From assembly GCA_024695145.1 (NCBI GenBank), contig JAILIS010000022.1, forward strand, positions 1 to 64,000: 64,000 bases of DNA, written 5' to 3'. Numbering within the stretch: position 1 is the first letter of the stretch; every line of letters starts with the position of its first letter. The notes beneath the pieces were generated by a model that searched no databases, was not told the origin of the DNA, and saw only the letters and a program-made list of their open reading frames with translations. This DNA is from Lachnospiraceae bacterium (lineage in GTDB: Bacteria > Bacillota > Clostridia > Lachnospirales > Lachnospiraceae). Of this stretch, positions 35,020 through 43,943 are shown in pieces. Made by a program: the position numbers and the translations under genes.

Positions 35020-37251
35020 TCAGTATCCGTTCATCGGATCCAGATCGAAACTGATCCTCACGTTCTGACTGTTGCAGCTCGAAGCAAATGCCTCAGCCCT
35101 GTCCTTGATATCCGTGAGCACGTCGATCTGCCGGCTCTTAATATACAGCATCTGTCTGTATACGTCCCGCAGCTTACCGATCGAGGCGGATGTAGGACCG
35201 ACAACGGATGCCCTGCCCATTATATCACCACTTAACGCTTCTGCCAACGAACGAGCCATATCCGTGGCTTCCTTCAGATCACCGCTCTCTATCATCACTG
35301 CCAGCATATGCCCGGCGGGAGGATACATCAGCAGTTTCCTGTAGCCCATCTCCTCTTCAAAGAAAGCCGTGTAATCCTGTGTGAGTGCCGAAGTGACCGC
35401 ATAATTATCGGGTCTGTATGTCTGTATGATCACTTCGCCGTCCAGCGCGCCTCTTCCCGCTCTGCCGGCGGCCTGTACCAGCAGCTGGAACGTCCTCTCT
35501 CCGGCTCTGTAGTCGTTGGCGTTTAATGACATATCCGCCGCAAGTATACCCACAAGCGTGACATACGGAAAATCGTGCCCTTTGACTATCATCTGCGTCC
35601 CGATCATTATATCCGCTTCGTGATTGGCAAATACCGACAGGATCGCTTCGTAATCACCTTTCTGCTTCGTTGTGTCCGCATCCATGCGGATCACCGATGC
35701 GTACGGAAACATTGTCCTGATCATCTCTTCTACCGCTTCCGTCCCGATCCCGACGCCCATGGCTCCGATCAGTTTGCTCCCGCATTTGCTGCACTGTTTC
35801 ACATCGCTTTGTTCGTATCCGCAGTAGTGACATTGCAGCTTGCCGTTTCTGTGCCTGGAAAGTGATACATCACAGTGGGGACATTTGACCGGTTCCCCGC
35901 ACTGCCTGCACGAAACACTTCCGGATATCCCGCGTCTGTTCAAAAACAGCATGATCTGTTCGTTCCTTGAGAGTCTGTCGGCTATCGCTTCCTTAAGCTT
36001 TGCGGAAAAGATGCTCCTGTTTCCGGATGCAAGCTCCGCCCGAAGATCGACTGTCGTCACTTTCGGAAGCTTTGCTCCCTTGGCTCTCTCGGTAAGATTA
36101 TAAAGCTTATATTCACCCGTAACGGCCGCATTGTATGATTCCACCGAAGGAGTTGCACTGCCGAGGACAACACTTGCCCCGTGAAGTCTTGCAAGTTCCC
36201 TTGCGACATCTCTGGCATGATATCTCGGCATCTGATCACTCTTGTACGTATGCTCATGTTCCTCGTCTATTACGATCAGGCCGAGAGAATCAAATGGAGT
36301 GAACAGTGCGGACCGCGGCCCGATCATTATGTCTATCTCATGTTTTTTGGCCCGTTCAAACTGATCATATCTCTCTCCGTCAGACAGGCGCGAGTGAAGC
36401 GTCGATACCCTGTCTCCGAATCTTTTGTAAAACCTCATAACGGTCTGGTACGTCAGAGATATCTCCGGGATCAGCACGATGACCTGACGGCGAGACGCTA
36501 TAACGGCCTTTATCATCTCCATGTATACTTCGGTTTTGCCGCTCCCGGTTATGCCGTAAAGCAGATATGTGTTCCTGATCCCCTTATTGTACTCGCCGAT
36601 AAAATCATCAGCGATCGCTCTCTGATCCGGTAAGAGCTTTACGGGTTCCTCCATCTCGTGCTCACCGACGGTATTGCGATACTGCCTTTTTGAAACTATA
36701 TCTATGACGCCCTGTTCCCTCAGCGCCTTTAACGTTGCCGGCGAGATATTGAGCTTGCCGGTGACAAGTCTTTGATCGATGGAGCCTTCTTTTATCAGTT
36801 CCTTTAACAGTCTTGCCCTTGCGACATGTTTCTTTCTGATATAATTATCAAGCTTTTCGGATGCCTCATCTGCAGACAGGTGCAGGACAACATTTTTCTG
36901 CTGTACGGCTCTGATATTCTTTTTGACGGGAAGTACGGTCGACAATGCCCTGTTCATCGTGGAGCCGTATCTGCTCTTCATCCAGTATGCGAGCATTATG
37001 AGCTTCTGCTCCACAAGTGCATCGTCACTTTTGATACTGATAATGTCCTTGATACGGTCAGGATCGAATCCCGGAGTGCGGGTGATCTCCAGAACAAAGC
37101 CCGTGATCTGTCTGTTGCCTTTTCCGAAAGGGATCAGAACCCTGTCTCCTACGGCAACCGAATCCGCAAGTTCATCCGGTATCCTGTATTGAAATGTTCT
37201 GTCCAGATCTTCGTGGGTGATATCCACGATGATATCAGCATACAAAGCCAT
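35020..37251 (-). CDS. priA: Primosomal replication-restart helicase
   Basis: 743 residues, full family length. The N-terminal DNA-binding domain starts ADIIVDITHEDLDRTFQYRIP. The helicase has Walker A GITGSGKTEVY, the DEEH box in IVIDEEHEHTYKS and LGSATPSVESY. Eight cysteines in pairs (CRQCGEPVKCPHC, CHYCGYEQ, CSKCG) bind two zinc ions. No clear ribosome site precedes the ATG, and an upstream terminator ends only about 21 bases before it. Confidence 0.97.
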   Translation of the reverse strand: MALYADIIVDITHEDLDRTFQYRIPDELADSVAVGDRVLIPFGKGNRQITGFVLEITRTPGFDPDRIKDIISIKSDDALVEQKLIMLAYWMKSRYGSTMNRALSTVLPVKKNIRAVQQKNVVLHLSADEASEKLDNYIRKKHVARARLLKELIKEGSIDQRLVTGKLNISPATLKALREQGVIDIVSKRQYRNTVGEHEMEEPVKLLPDQRAIADDFIGEYNKGIRNTYLLYGITGSGKTEVYMEMIKAVIASRRQVIVLIPEISLTYQTVMRFYKRFGDRVSTLHSRLSDGERYDQFERAKKHEIDIMIGPRSALFTPFDSLGLIVIDEEHEHTYKSDQMPRYHARDVARELARLHGASVVLGSATPSVESYNAAVTGEYKLYNLTERAKGAKLPKVTTVDLRAELASGNRSIFSAKLKEAIADRLSRNEQIMLFLNRRGISGSVSCRQCGEPVKCPHCDVSLSRHRNGKLQCHYCGYEQSDVKQCSKCGSKLIGAMGVGIGTEAVEEMIRTMFPYASVIRMDADTTKQKGDYEAILSVFANHEADIMIGTQMIVKGHDFPYVTLVGILAADMSLNANDYRAGERTFQLLVQAAGRAGRGALDGEVIIQTYRPDNYAVTSALTQDYTAFFEEEMGYRKLLMYPPAGHMLAVMIESGDLKEATDMARSLAEALSGDIMGRASVVGPTSASIGKLRDVYRQMLYIKSRQIDVLTDIKDRAEAFASSCNSQNVRISFDLDPMNGY

Positions 37252-37271
37252 ATAATAAACCGTCTGATCAA

Positions 37272-37306
37272 AAGATAAGAAAAGCTCCTCCGCCTGCGAA
37301 GGAGCT
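37272..37306 (-). terminator. Rho-independent terminator
   Basis: On the minus strand AGCTCCT and AGGAGCT (7-base stem, 10-base loop) are followed by TTTTCTTATCTTTT. It ends the HDOD/hypothetical transcript just before priA. Confidence 0.8.
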
Positions 37307-37311
37307 CTGTC

Positions 37312-37605
37312 TCAGTTATTAAGTCTGTAAAAGTGATCTTTCAACATCAAAACCACAGGTTCGATATCCGCCGCGTCAGGTACGATCACTGCCGTTCCCG
37401 ACTGCACATCCCATCTGAAGATGAGATTGTACGGATCGTTTAAGATCTTATACTCCACATCCTGTCCGTCCATCTGGATGATCCTGCCGCCTACGTCCCC
37501 TTCTATGCTCTTCATCAGCATTATGAATCCATCCAGTTCGTCCCGATAATCGTGCTTGATGTAGATCCAGTTATCTTTGATCGAAGTGATCTCATACCCC
37601 ATCAT
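37312..37605 (-). CDS. Small hypothetical protein
   Basis: About 97 residues if started at the ATG at 37605; an overlapping ATG at 37701 would add 32 residues that lie inside the upstream gene and look like out-of-frame sequence. The protein (YEITSIKDNWIYIKHDYR, IEGDVGGRIIQMDGQD) is mixed alpha/beta without a membrane segment and is not recognised. It is followed by a terminator and probably cotranscribed with the HDOD gene. Confidence 0.55.
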   Translation of the reverse strand: MMGYEITSIKDNWIYIKHDYRDELDGFIMLMKSIEGDVGGRIIQMDGQDVEYKILNDPYNLIFRWDVQSGTAVIVPDAADIEPVVLMLKDHFYRLNN

Positions 37606-37627
37606 AAGCAATACCTGAAACCGTATA

Positions 37628-38875
37628 TCACTTTCCGGCCTTGGAATCTTCTTTGATCCCGAACAGATCCCTGTACCATGCAAGAGCATCAGTATACGCA
37701 TCGTATACGGGTGTCTCCTTGATATTGTACACGATCATCAGCCTTGAAAGCTCGGACCACGATGCGATCTCGTAATTCTGCATGAAATCGAGTACCTTGG
37801 CCATATCACCCTTCTTGTCAATAAGGGCATCCGTGATCTCCTTGGAGACGTTGACCATCGCAAGCGCTTCCTTCATGGGCTTGTCAAGAATGATATCAAG
37901 AACCGAGAACAGTCCCATCAGGAACAGTTCGGACGAAAGTGCAGCCATCTCAAACGTGGGGGCAAGATTTTCGGCAAACTTTGCACGCAGAAGCGACAGT
38001 CTCGTGATCTCGTTGGGCTTGTCGGCACACAGTTCATGCGACACAACAGCATTGATCCACTTCTTCAGTTCCTTCTGCCCGAGCATCGCTGCCGCATGTC
38101 TGATCGATGTTATCTCCGAATTGACAGCCATATGATTTACCATGCGCAGAAGTTCGATAACAAGCGCCGTATCTCTTCCGATGATATCCGCAGCCTTGGT
38201 AAGTTCAAAGTCCGGATTGTTGACGATCTTCAGAAGTTCTATGTAATTGACCTTAAGAGGTGCGACCTTTGTGCTGCCCTTCGTAACTGGAAGTCTGTAA
38301 AAATCGCCTTCATAAAGGGAATATGCCTTGCCTTTGGAAAGTTCTTCAAAGTCTTCAAGAGAATCAACGTTGACCGCGATGAGCTGAAGTCCGGGATAAA
38401 CCTTTGTGAAGAAGTTCATTGCCGCAACCATATTGATCTTCTTGTAGTCAAGCATTATATAATCAAGCAGCTGAAGGACAGGCGCATACTCGGCGAACTG
38501 CTCTATCGCAAGATTCCTTATGGCCAGTTTGTAATTCATGAACTTGAGCTGCTGGAGTCTCTTTATGTACATTGATTCGGCAGGAACCGAATGGTCGAAC
38601 AAAAGCACGACTTTTTCATGAGGCATCTCACAGTTCTCTTCGATCGGAGAGAACATCGATATCTTGGACAGTTCAACAAAAACCTCCTGATTGTCGGAAA
38701 GTGTTCCGGCACCAAGGCTGTCAACAACTTCGAGGCCTAAGATCGTACCGGCTCCGTCAAGCGATCCCGTTCCGAGAAGGCTCGGATTGAGCAGGAAATT
38801 CTTCTTCTGGGCGAACACCGAATAGGCACGCACCGCCGTATTTTCATCAAATAAAGGAATTAATGTTGCAAGCAT
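37628..38875 (-). CDS. Degenerate EAL-HDOD signalling protein (YuxH-like)
   Basis: 415 residues. Residues 1-205 follow the EAL fold but lack its catalytic residues (for example YSLYEGDFYRLP in place of the QGxxF end). Residues about 205-400 are an HDOD domain with LLKIVNNPDFELTKAADIIGRD and ITSIRHAAAMLGQKELKKWI. Such proteins are signalling adaptors rather than enzymes. It has its own promoter and AAGGAGGAG ribosome site, and lies directly after two EAL-domain genes, supporting a role in cyclic-di-GMP or motility control. Confidence 0.85.
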   Translation of the reverse strand: MLATLIPLFDENTAVRAYSVFAQKKNFLLNPSLLGTGSLDGAGTILGLEVVDSLGAGTLSDNQEVFVELSKISMFSPIEENCEMPHEKVVLLFDHSVPAESMYIKRLQQLKFMNYKLAIRNLAIEQFAEYAPVLQLLDYIMLDYKKINMVAAMNFFTKVYPGLQLIAVNVDSLEDFEELSKGKAYSLYEGDFYRLPVTKGSTKVAPLKVNYIELLKIVNNPDFELTKAADIIGRDTALVIELLRMVNHMAVNSEITSIRHAAAMLGQKELKKWINAVVSHELCADKPNEITRLSLLRAKFAENLAPTFEMAALSSELFLMGLFSVLDIILDKPMKEALAMVNVSKEITDALIDKKGDMAKVLDFMQNYEIASWSELSRLMIVYNIKETPVYDAYTDALAWYRDLFGIKEDSKAGK

Positions 38876-38901
38876 TTCGTCTCCTCCTTATGTCTGCTAT
38901 T

Positions 38902-38930
38902 ATAATATCAGAAAATATCGAATTTTCCAA
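38902..38930 (-). promoter_or_regulatory. Promoter of the EAL-HDOD gene
   Basis: TTGGAA (38925-38930), 17 bases and TATTAT (38902-38907) on the minus strand, with a TGA just before the -10 box. Confidence 0.6.
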
Positions 38931-38938
38931 CCTTTAAA

Positions 38939-40870
38939 TCAAGCGGCACTTTCCTTGATAAATCTGATATATGCCGCTTTGGTAAGAGGCTTTGAAAAAT
39001 AAAATCCCTGGATCTCGTCAACGCCCATCTGTGTGAACGACTCGACCATCTCTTTTGTCTCTATTCCCTCGACCACAACTGTCATTCTCATATTCTTGAG
39101 CATCTCTATCAGGTTTTTGATAATGACATGATGTCCGCCGCTCTCCTCCATCAGAACAAACACCCTGTCCAGTTTGACTATCGTCAGCGGGAGGGATGCT
39201 ATCCTCATGAGGTTTGAATAACCCGTTCCGAAATCATCCAGCGAGATCGAGAAACCGTATTCCGAGAGTGCCGAGATATTCCCGTACAGTTTGGACTGTG
39301 AATAACCGCTCGCCGTCTCGGTGATCTCCAGGTTCACCTTTGCCGGATCCACATTGTACTTTGTGGCAAGCGTGATTATCTCTGTTGCAAGATCACTCCG
39401 CAGGCACTGCATAGCCGAAAGATTGATCTCGATGTAATCAACATTAAGAGGTGCAAAATCGGGAGATGCTATAAACTTTACAACCTCCTCTATAACGAAC
39501 GATCCGATCGCATGTATCGATCCGTTCTTTTCCGCTATAGGTATGAACACTCCCGGCGAGATATAGCCGTATTTCGGATCACGCAGGCGCAGAAGCGCCT
39601 CCGCCGAACTGAACCGTTTTGTCTTCGTGTCATAGATGGGCTGATAAAATACGGAGAAATAATGATTGGAAAGAGCTCTGTCGATTATCGCAGGCATCTC
39701 TTTTTTCATCGTGAACTCCTTTGTCTCGGTGATGATCGAGGCGGAAACGACTTTGTCCGTATTTTCGACCATATCAAGATCGGATATGAGCATAAACAGC
39801 GAATCCACATCCGAAACATCATCGGGACAGTTTACGAGACACGTATTTATCTCAAGTTCAAAATCAGCGATCTCCATGCGGATATTCTGTCGTATTGAAG
39901 AGACGATCTCGTCTGCGATCTCATGAGAAAACGCAAAATGCTTTTGGGACAGTTCTATGGCAAACTTACCGTCTCCGTTGTAATAACACATGAACTGGGC
40001 ATGATATCTGCGCATGATACGGAGAATCTCTGCCGAAACGGGTTCCAGCATTTTAAGCATTCTGTCATATCCCACAAGCCTGAGTGCATATTTGTAATTG
40101 ACTATATTCAGCAGTATTATGTTCATCTGTTTGCCGGTCTTGAAGCTTATATCCATATCTTCGGCAAACACCTTGTATGTATGCATCCCGGTTGCAAGAT
40201 CTATCGAATCCTCCACTCTCCTGTTGATGAGTACCAGGATCATGATACACAGTGTGATCGAGAAGCATACTACGTGATGTCTTTCAACTATAAGGCTCAT
40301 GACAAGACCGATCGAAACCATGATGATCGGAGTGATCAGGACATAATACCTTTTCCTGTCGACCGGCTTGATGTTTCTGTTCAGGAATATGACCGCAAAT
40401 ACCATATAGAATGCAAACACAAAGTATCCGAGATAAAATCCCCAGTGTTTGATAACCTCCTTGCCCGGTCCTATCTCAATGGCGAGCGGCCGGAAAAAGG
40501 TGATCAACAGAATGCATATATATACTGCCTGCGGGATCACACATACCGCTGCCGTGAGAGCGAACCGCCTCAGCTTGTGCCACATATCGGTCGTGGCTAT
40601 AACGTAGAGAAGGAACAGCGGCGATATCAGTGACAATAACAGAAGATACATCAGATTGACGTTCAGAAACCTCAGATCAGACACTGAATCTATCCCCGCA
40701 AATCTGACTCTAACGGCATCAAGAACAGCAGCCGTCAATGTAACAGCTACAATGCCGGTCATGATCCGGGCTCTGTATGTCCCGTGAACGCTTCTCCTCA
40801 TGTAATATACAACGATCACAAGAAGCAGTATGAACGCACAGTAATCGTATGATGCTATATCATTTGCCAT
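38939..40870 (-). CDS. Membrane cyclic-di-GMP phosphodiesterase (7TM-GGDEF*-EAL)
   Basis: 643 residues: about seven membrane helices (1-215), a degenerate GGDEF domain (active-site loop YNGDGKF) and a C-terminal EAL domain. The EAL residues look complete: SSAEALLRL, EINLSAMQC, NLEITETAS, SLDDFGTGYSN, VKLDRVFV, VVVEGIET and IQGFYFSKPL. It should hydrolyse cyclic-di-GMP to pGpG, with the dead GGDEF domain possibly sensing GTP. The gene directly upstream is a paralogue with a spoiled active site. Confidence 0.9.
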   Translation of the reverse strand: MANDIASYDYCAFILLLVIVVYYMRRSVHGTYRARIMTGIVAVTLTAAVLDAVRVRFAGIDSVSDLRFLNVNLMYLLLLSLISPLFLLYVIATTDMWHKLRRFALTAAVCVIPQAVYICILLITFFRPLAIEIGPGKEVIKHWGFYLGYFVFAFYMVFAVIFLNRNIKPVDRKRYYVLITPIIMVSIGLVMSLIVERHHVVCFSITLCIMILVLINRRVEDSIDLATGMHTYKVFAEDMDISFKTGKQMNIILLNIVNYKYALRLVGYDRMLKMLEPVSAEILRIMRRYHAQFMCYYNGDGKFAIELSQKHFAFSHEIADEIVSSIRQNIRMEIADFELEINTCLVNCPDDVSDVDSLFMLISDLDMVENTDKVVSASIITETKEFTMKKEMPAIIDRALSNHYFSVFYQPIYDTKTKRFSSAEALLRLRDPKYGYISPGVFIPIAEKNGSIHAIGSFVIEEVVKFIASPDFAPLNVDYIEINLSAMQCLRSDLATEIITLATKYNVDPAKVNLEITETASGYSQSKLYGNISALSEYGFSISLDDFGTGYSNLMRIASLPLTIVKLDRVFVLMEESGGHHVIIKNLIEMLKNMRMTVVVEGIETKEMVESFTQMGVDEIQGFYFSKPLTKAAYIRFIKESAA

Positions 40871-40876
40871 AATACC

Positions 40877-42802
40877 TCACCCCATCAGAATGAATCTGAC
40901 AAGTTCCTTTTTCTCGAGCGGTCTGCAGTACAGAAATCCCTGAAGATGATCACAGCTCAGTTCCTTCAGCGCATTTTCCATCTCCTCGTTCTCGACACCC
41001 ACTGCGACGGCATCGAGTCCGAGATCACCGATCATGCGGATGCTGCCCTCAAATACTGCCTTGTTCTCAGGCTTCATTCCTTCCTTTACAAACTTCCGGT
41101 CCAGCTTGATCCCCGACAGGGGCATTTTCGCTATACGCTCCACTTCGAAGATACCGGCACCGAAATCATCCATATAGATCAGGAACCCGACCTGTGACAG
41201 GGCATCTATATTATCACGCATTTTTAAGAACACTTCCTGGCTGTCCACATCGGTAATATTGAAACATATATTCTTGGGCTGAACGTTATAGTTCCTGACG
41301 GTAGACAGAAGAATGGGCAGAAAATCGGACCACATACACTGTACTGCCGACAGATTGACTTCGATGAATTCAAGTCCCAGAAGGAGAAAATCGGGCTGTG
41401 AAATAAATCTGCAAACCTCTTCAAGCACATATGCCGTAATGGCATGAATGGAATTGGTCTTCTCCGCTTCACTGATAAGAAGATCCGGCCTGATATCACC
41501 GAAATCAGGATCGTTGAGTCTGAGGAAGGCTTCCGCGCGTACGTATCTTTTATCTTTCACTGAATAAACGGGCTGATAATGAAGGGCGAATCTCTTTTCC
41601 GAAAATGCCCTGTCTATGACGCGCAGTATATCTCTGCGCAGTTCAAAACGTTTCTTGTCGAAAAGTTTTTCGGCATAACGCAGTTCTCCGCTGTATACTT
41701 CCTCTTCCAGTCTTCCGTCGAAAGCGAACAGAAATCCCGGATCGTCAATGTCCCTGGGACAGCTTATGAAGCAGACGTTATTCATCATCTTCACGAGCAT
41801 CTCACCGACTTCGACTTCTTTCACAAGAACAGAATTGATACCCTGGGATATCGTAAGCATATCATTTTCATAACGTTCGTCAACGATAGCGGCAAACCTG
41901 CCTGCTTCAAGATAGTACAGATCAACATCCGCTCCTGTGGAAGACACCCATTTTTCGAGTCTTCTGGCAGTATCGTTTATCATATTCTGGACAGTAAAAT
42001 ATCCGAACATTTCAATGAGAGCGCTGTAATTGGTCATCACGGAGAGCGTGACACCGATGGGAGCATTCAATTGCTTGTACCTGTTGATGTCGGTAACATA
42101 CGCGTTCATCGAAAACAGTCCCGTGCCTCCGTGCATTCTCTCTTCAGGTGACTGTACACCGAACACCATCAGCATAAAGGCGACCGAAAAGAAAAACATC
42201 TGAACATACCACTGCGGATTCAGTCCCTGCATTACACTGGCCAGCACCATCAGGAAAAAGACCATGAACGCATTCATCATCTTCATTATGGTGAAAAGTT
42301 TACGGTACCTGAATACACCGTAGTAAGCAATGACGACATACATATATGATAGGATATACAGCAGGATGAACAACGGCCCTCTCTCATACATTCCGGAGTC
42401 ATTGATGCGAAATACCGATCTGGTAAACGGATTGATGATCAGTAACAGAACAGTCATTATACAGACGGGAATATTAAACATGCAGGAGGCGAACCTGTTT
42501 TTATTGATCTTATGCCATATCCCTAAAGATGCGAAAAGGTAGCCGCAAAAGATCACCGAGGCCAGTGTCGAGCACCACAAACAGACGGTATTTGTGATAT
42601 ATTTTGCGATCACATTCCCGCTTCCCGCCTTCTCAAATAATAAAGCGGTTATATCCGCTACCGTCGCTATCATGATATCGCCTATAAGGACAAGAGCCCA
42701 CCTGTTAACGCGGCCTCTTGTCATCTTTCGTATTATAAGCGATGCTACTGTGAGTGCCTCAACTATAAGGGCACAATAGTCAAAGTAGATAAAGTTATTC
42801 AA
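40877..42802 (-). CDS. Paralogous membrane GGDEF*-EAL* protein, probably inactive
   Basis: 641 residues with the same plan as its neighbour: seven helices, degenerate GGDEF (LEAGRFA in the loop), EAL domain. The EAL active site is altered: EAF instead of EAL, CFNITDVDSQ where the catalytic glutamate (NLEITET) should be, and DDFGAG for DDFGTG. VNLSAVQC and the LQGFLYCRPL end remain. It is likely a non-catalytic receptor or regulator paired with the active enzyme 6 bases downstream. It overlaps telA by 8 bases. Confidence 0.87.
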   Translation of the reverse strand: MNNFIYFDYCALIVEALTVASLIIRKMTRGRVNRWALVLIGDIMIATVADITALLFEKAGSGNVIAKYITNTVCLWCSTLASVIFCGYLFASLGIWHKINKNRFASCMFNIPVCIMTVLLLIINPFTRSVFRINDSGMYERGPLFILLYILSYMYVVIAYYGVFRYRKLFTIMKMMNAFMVFFLMVLASVMQGLNPQWYVQMFFFSVAFMLMVFGVQSPEERMHGGTGLFSMNAYVTDINRYKQLNAPIGVTLSVMTNYSALIEMFGYFTVQNMINDTARRLEKWVSSTGADVDLYYLEAGRFAAIVDERYENDMLTISQGINSVLVKEVEVGEMLVKMMNNVCFISCPRDIDDPGFLFAFDGRLEEEVYSGELRYAEKLFDKKRFELRRDILRVIDRAFSEKRFALHYQPVYSVKDKRYVRAEAFLRLNDPDFGDIRPDLLISEAEKTNSIHAITAYVLEEVCRFISQPDFLLLGLEFIEVNLSAVQCMWSDFLPILLSTVRNYNVQPKNICFNITDVDSQEVFLKMRDNIDALSQVGFLIYMDDFGAGIFEVERIAKMPLSGIKLDRKFVKEGMKPENKAVFEGSIRMIGDLGLDAVAVGVENEEMENALKELSCDHLQGFLYCRPLEKKELVRFILMG

Positions 42803-43943
42803 CCTTCAGACTTTCCTTACTGATCTCAAGTATTTTATCCTTCATCTCGGTTTCTATCCGAACGAGTTCCGTTTCTGCGGCACGTCTTTTCTCCCTGCCG
42901 TCCGCCTGTATCTTTATTACCTCATCAAATGTTTCTATAAGCATCTGATTGGTTGCGGTAAGTGTCTCGATATCAACGATACCTCTCTCGCTCTCCTTTG
43001 CGGATTCAATTGTTGCAACCTTAAGTGCTTCGGCATTCTTCTTGAGAAGTTCATTGGTCATGTCTGTAACTTCACGCTGTGCCTTTGCTGCATCCTGTGA
43101 ATGATCAAGTCCTATTGCGATAACCATCTGACTCTTCCACAGAGGGATCGTGTTGACAAGCGTCGATTGTATCTTCTCGGCCATTACGGTATCGTTGCTC
43201 TGGATCAGACGTATCTGCGGCGCCATCTGCATCGAGATGTTACGCGTAAGTTCGAGATCATATATTTTCTTTTCAAAGCGCTCTATCATGGATGCGTAAT
43301 CCCTTGCCGCCTGTGAGTCTTCCTGCAGCCCGGTATCCTCTGCCTTTTTAAGAAGCGTCGGAAGCTCTTTTGTCTTGGCTTCCTCAAGCTTTTTCTTGCC
43401 GGCAATTATATAAAGGCTCAGCTGTTTGAAGTAATCGAGGTTTTCCTCATACATCTTATCAAGCATCGCCACATCCTTGAGAAGAACCTGCTGATGTCCT
43501 TCCATGGCTTTCACGATCTTATTGACATTGACTTCGGCCTTGTCATATTTTGCCTTCAGTGAAGTCAGCTGATTACCGCCCTTTTTGAACAGTCCGAGAA
43601 ATCCTCCCTTTTGCTCCTCTACGGAAAATCCTCTCAGTTCGGTCACAACACCTGTGAGCATCGAGCCGATCTCTCCCATATCTTTTGTCTTGACACTTGC
43701 AAGTGCGCCTTCCGAGAACTCAGCTACGTTTTTCTGTGCTGCTGCACCATACTGAAGAACAAACTGGGAATCCTTTATATCGATCTGCGACATAAACTGT
43801 TCAACCTTGGCCTGATCCTCCGGAGAAAGATCTCCCTCATCCGTCGCCGCGATCTCCGTTTTTCTCGGCGCCGCCAGAAGCTGTTCCATGGGATCCTCCA
43901 GTGCCACTGTGTCAACTACCTGTGCATCGATAACTTCACTCAT
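42795..43943 (-). CDS. TelA-family protein (toxic anion resistance)
   Basis: 382 residues, mostly alpha-helical with long coiled-coil-like stretches, no membrane segment. TelA features include VEQFMSQIDIKDSQFVLQYG, the KVNKIVKAMEGHQ-like region (VNKIVKAMEGHQQVLLKDV) and IPLWKSQMVIAIGLDHSQDA. Linked by name to tellurite resistance, but the real role is unknown and may concern envelope stress. It overlaps xpaC by 4 bases. Confidence 0.88.
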   Translation of the reverse strand: MSEVIDAQVVDTVALEDPMEQLLAAPRKTEIAATDEGDLSPEDQAKVEQFMSQIDIKDSQFVLQYGAAAQKNVAEFSEGALASVKTKDMGEIGSMLTGVVTELRGFSVEEQKGGFLGLFKKGGNQLTSLKAKYDKAEVNVNKIVKAMEGHQQVLLKDVAMLDKMYEENLDYFKQLSLYIIAGKKKLEEAKTKELPTLLKKAEDTGLQEDSQAARDYASMIERFEKKIYDLELTRNISMQMAPQIRLIQSNDTVMAEKIQSTLVNTIPLWKSQMVIAIGLDHSQDAAKAQREVTDMTNELLKKNAEALKVATIESAKESERGIVDIETLTATNQMLIETFDEVIKIQADGREKRRAAETELVRIETEMKDKILEISKESLKVE

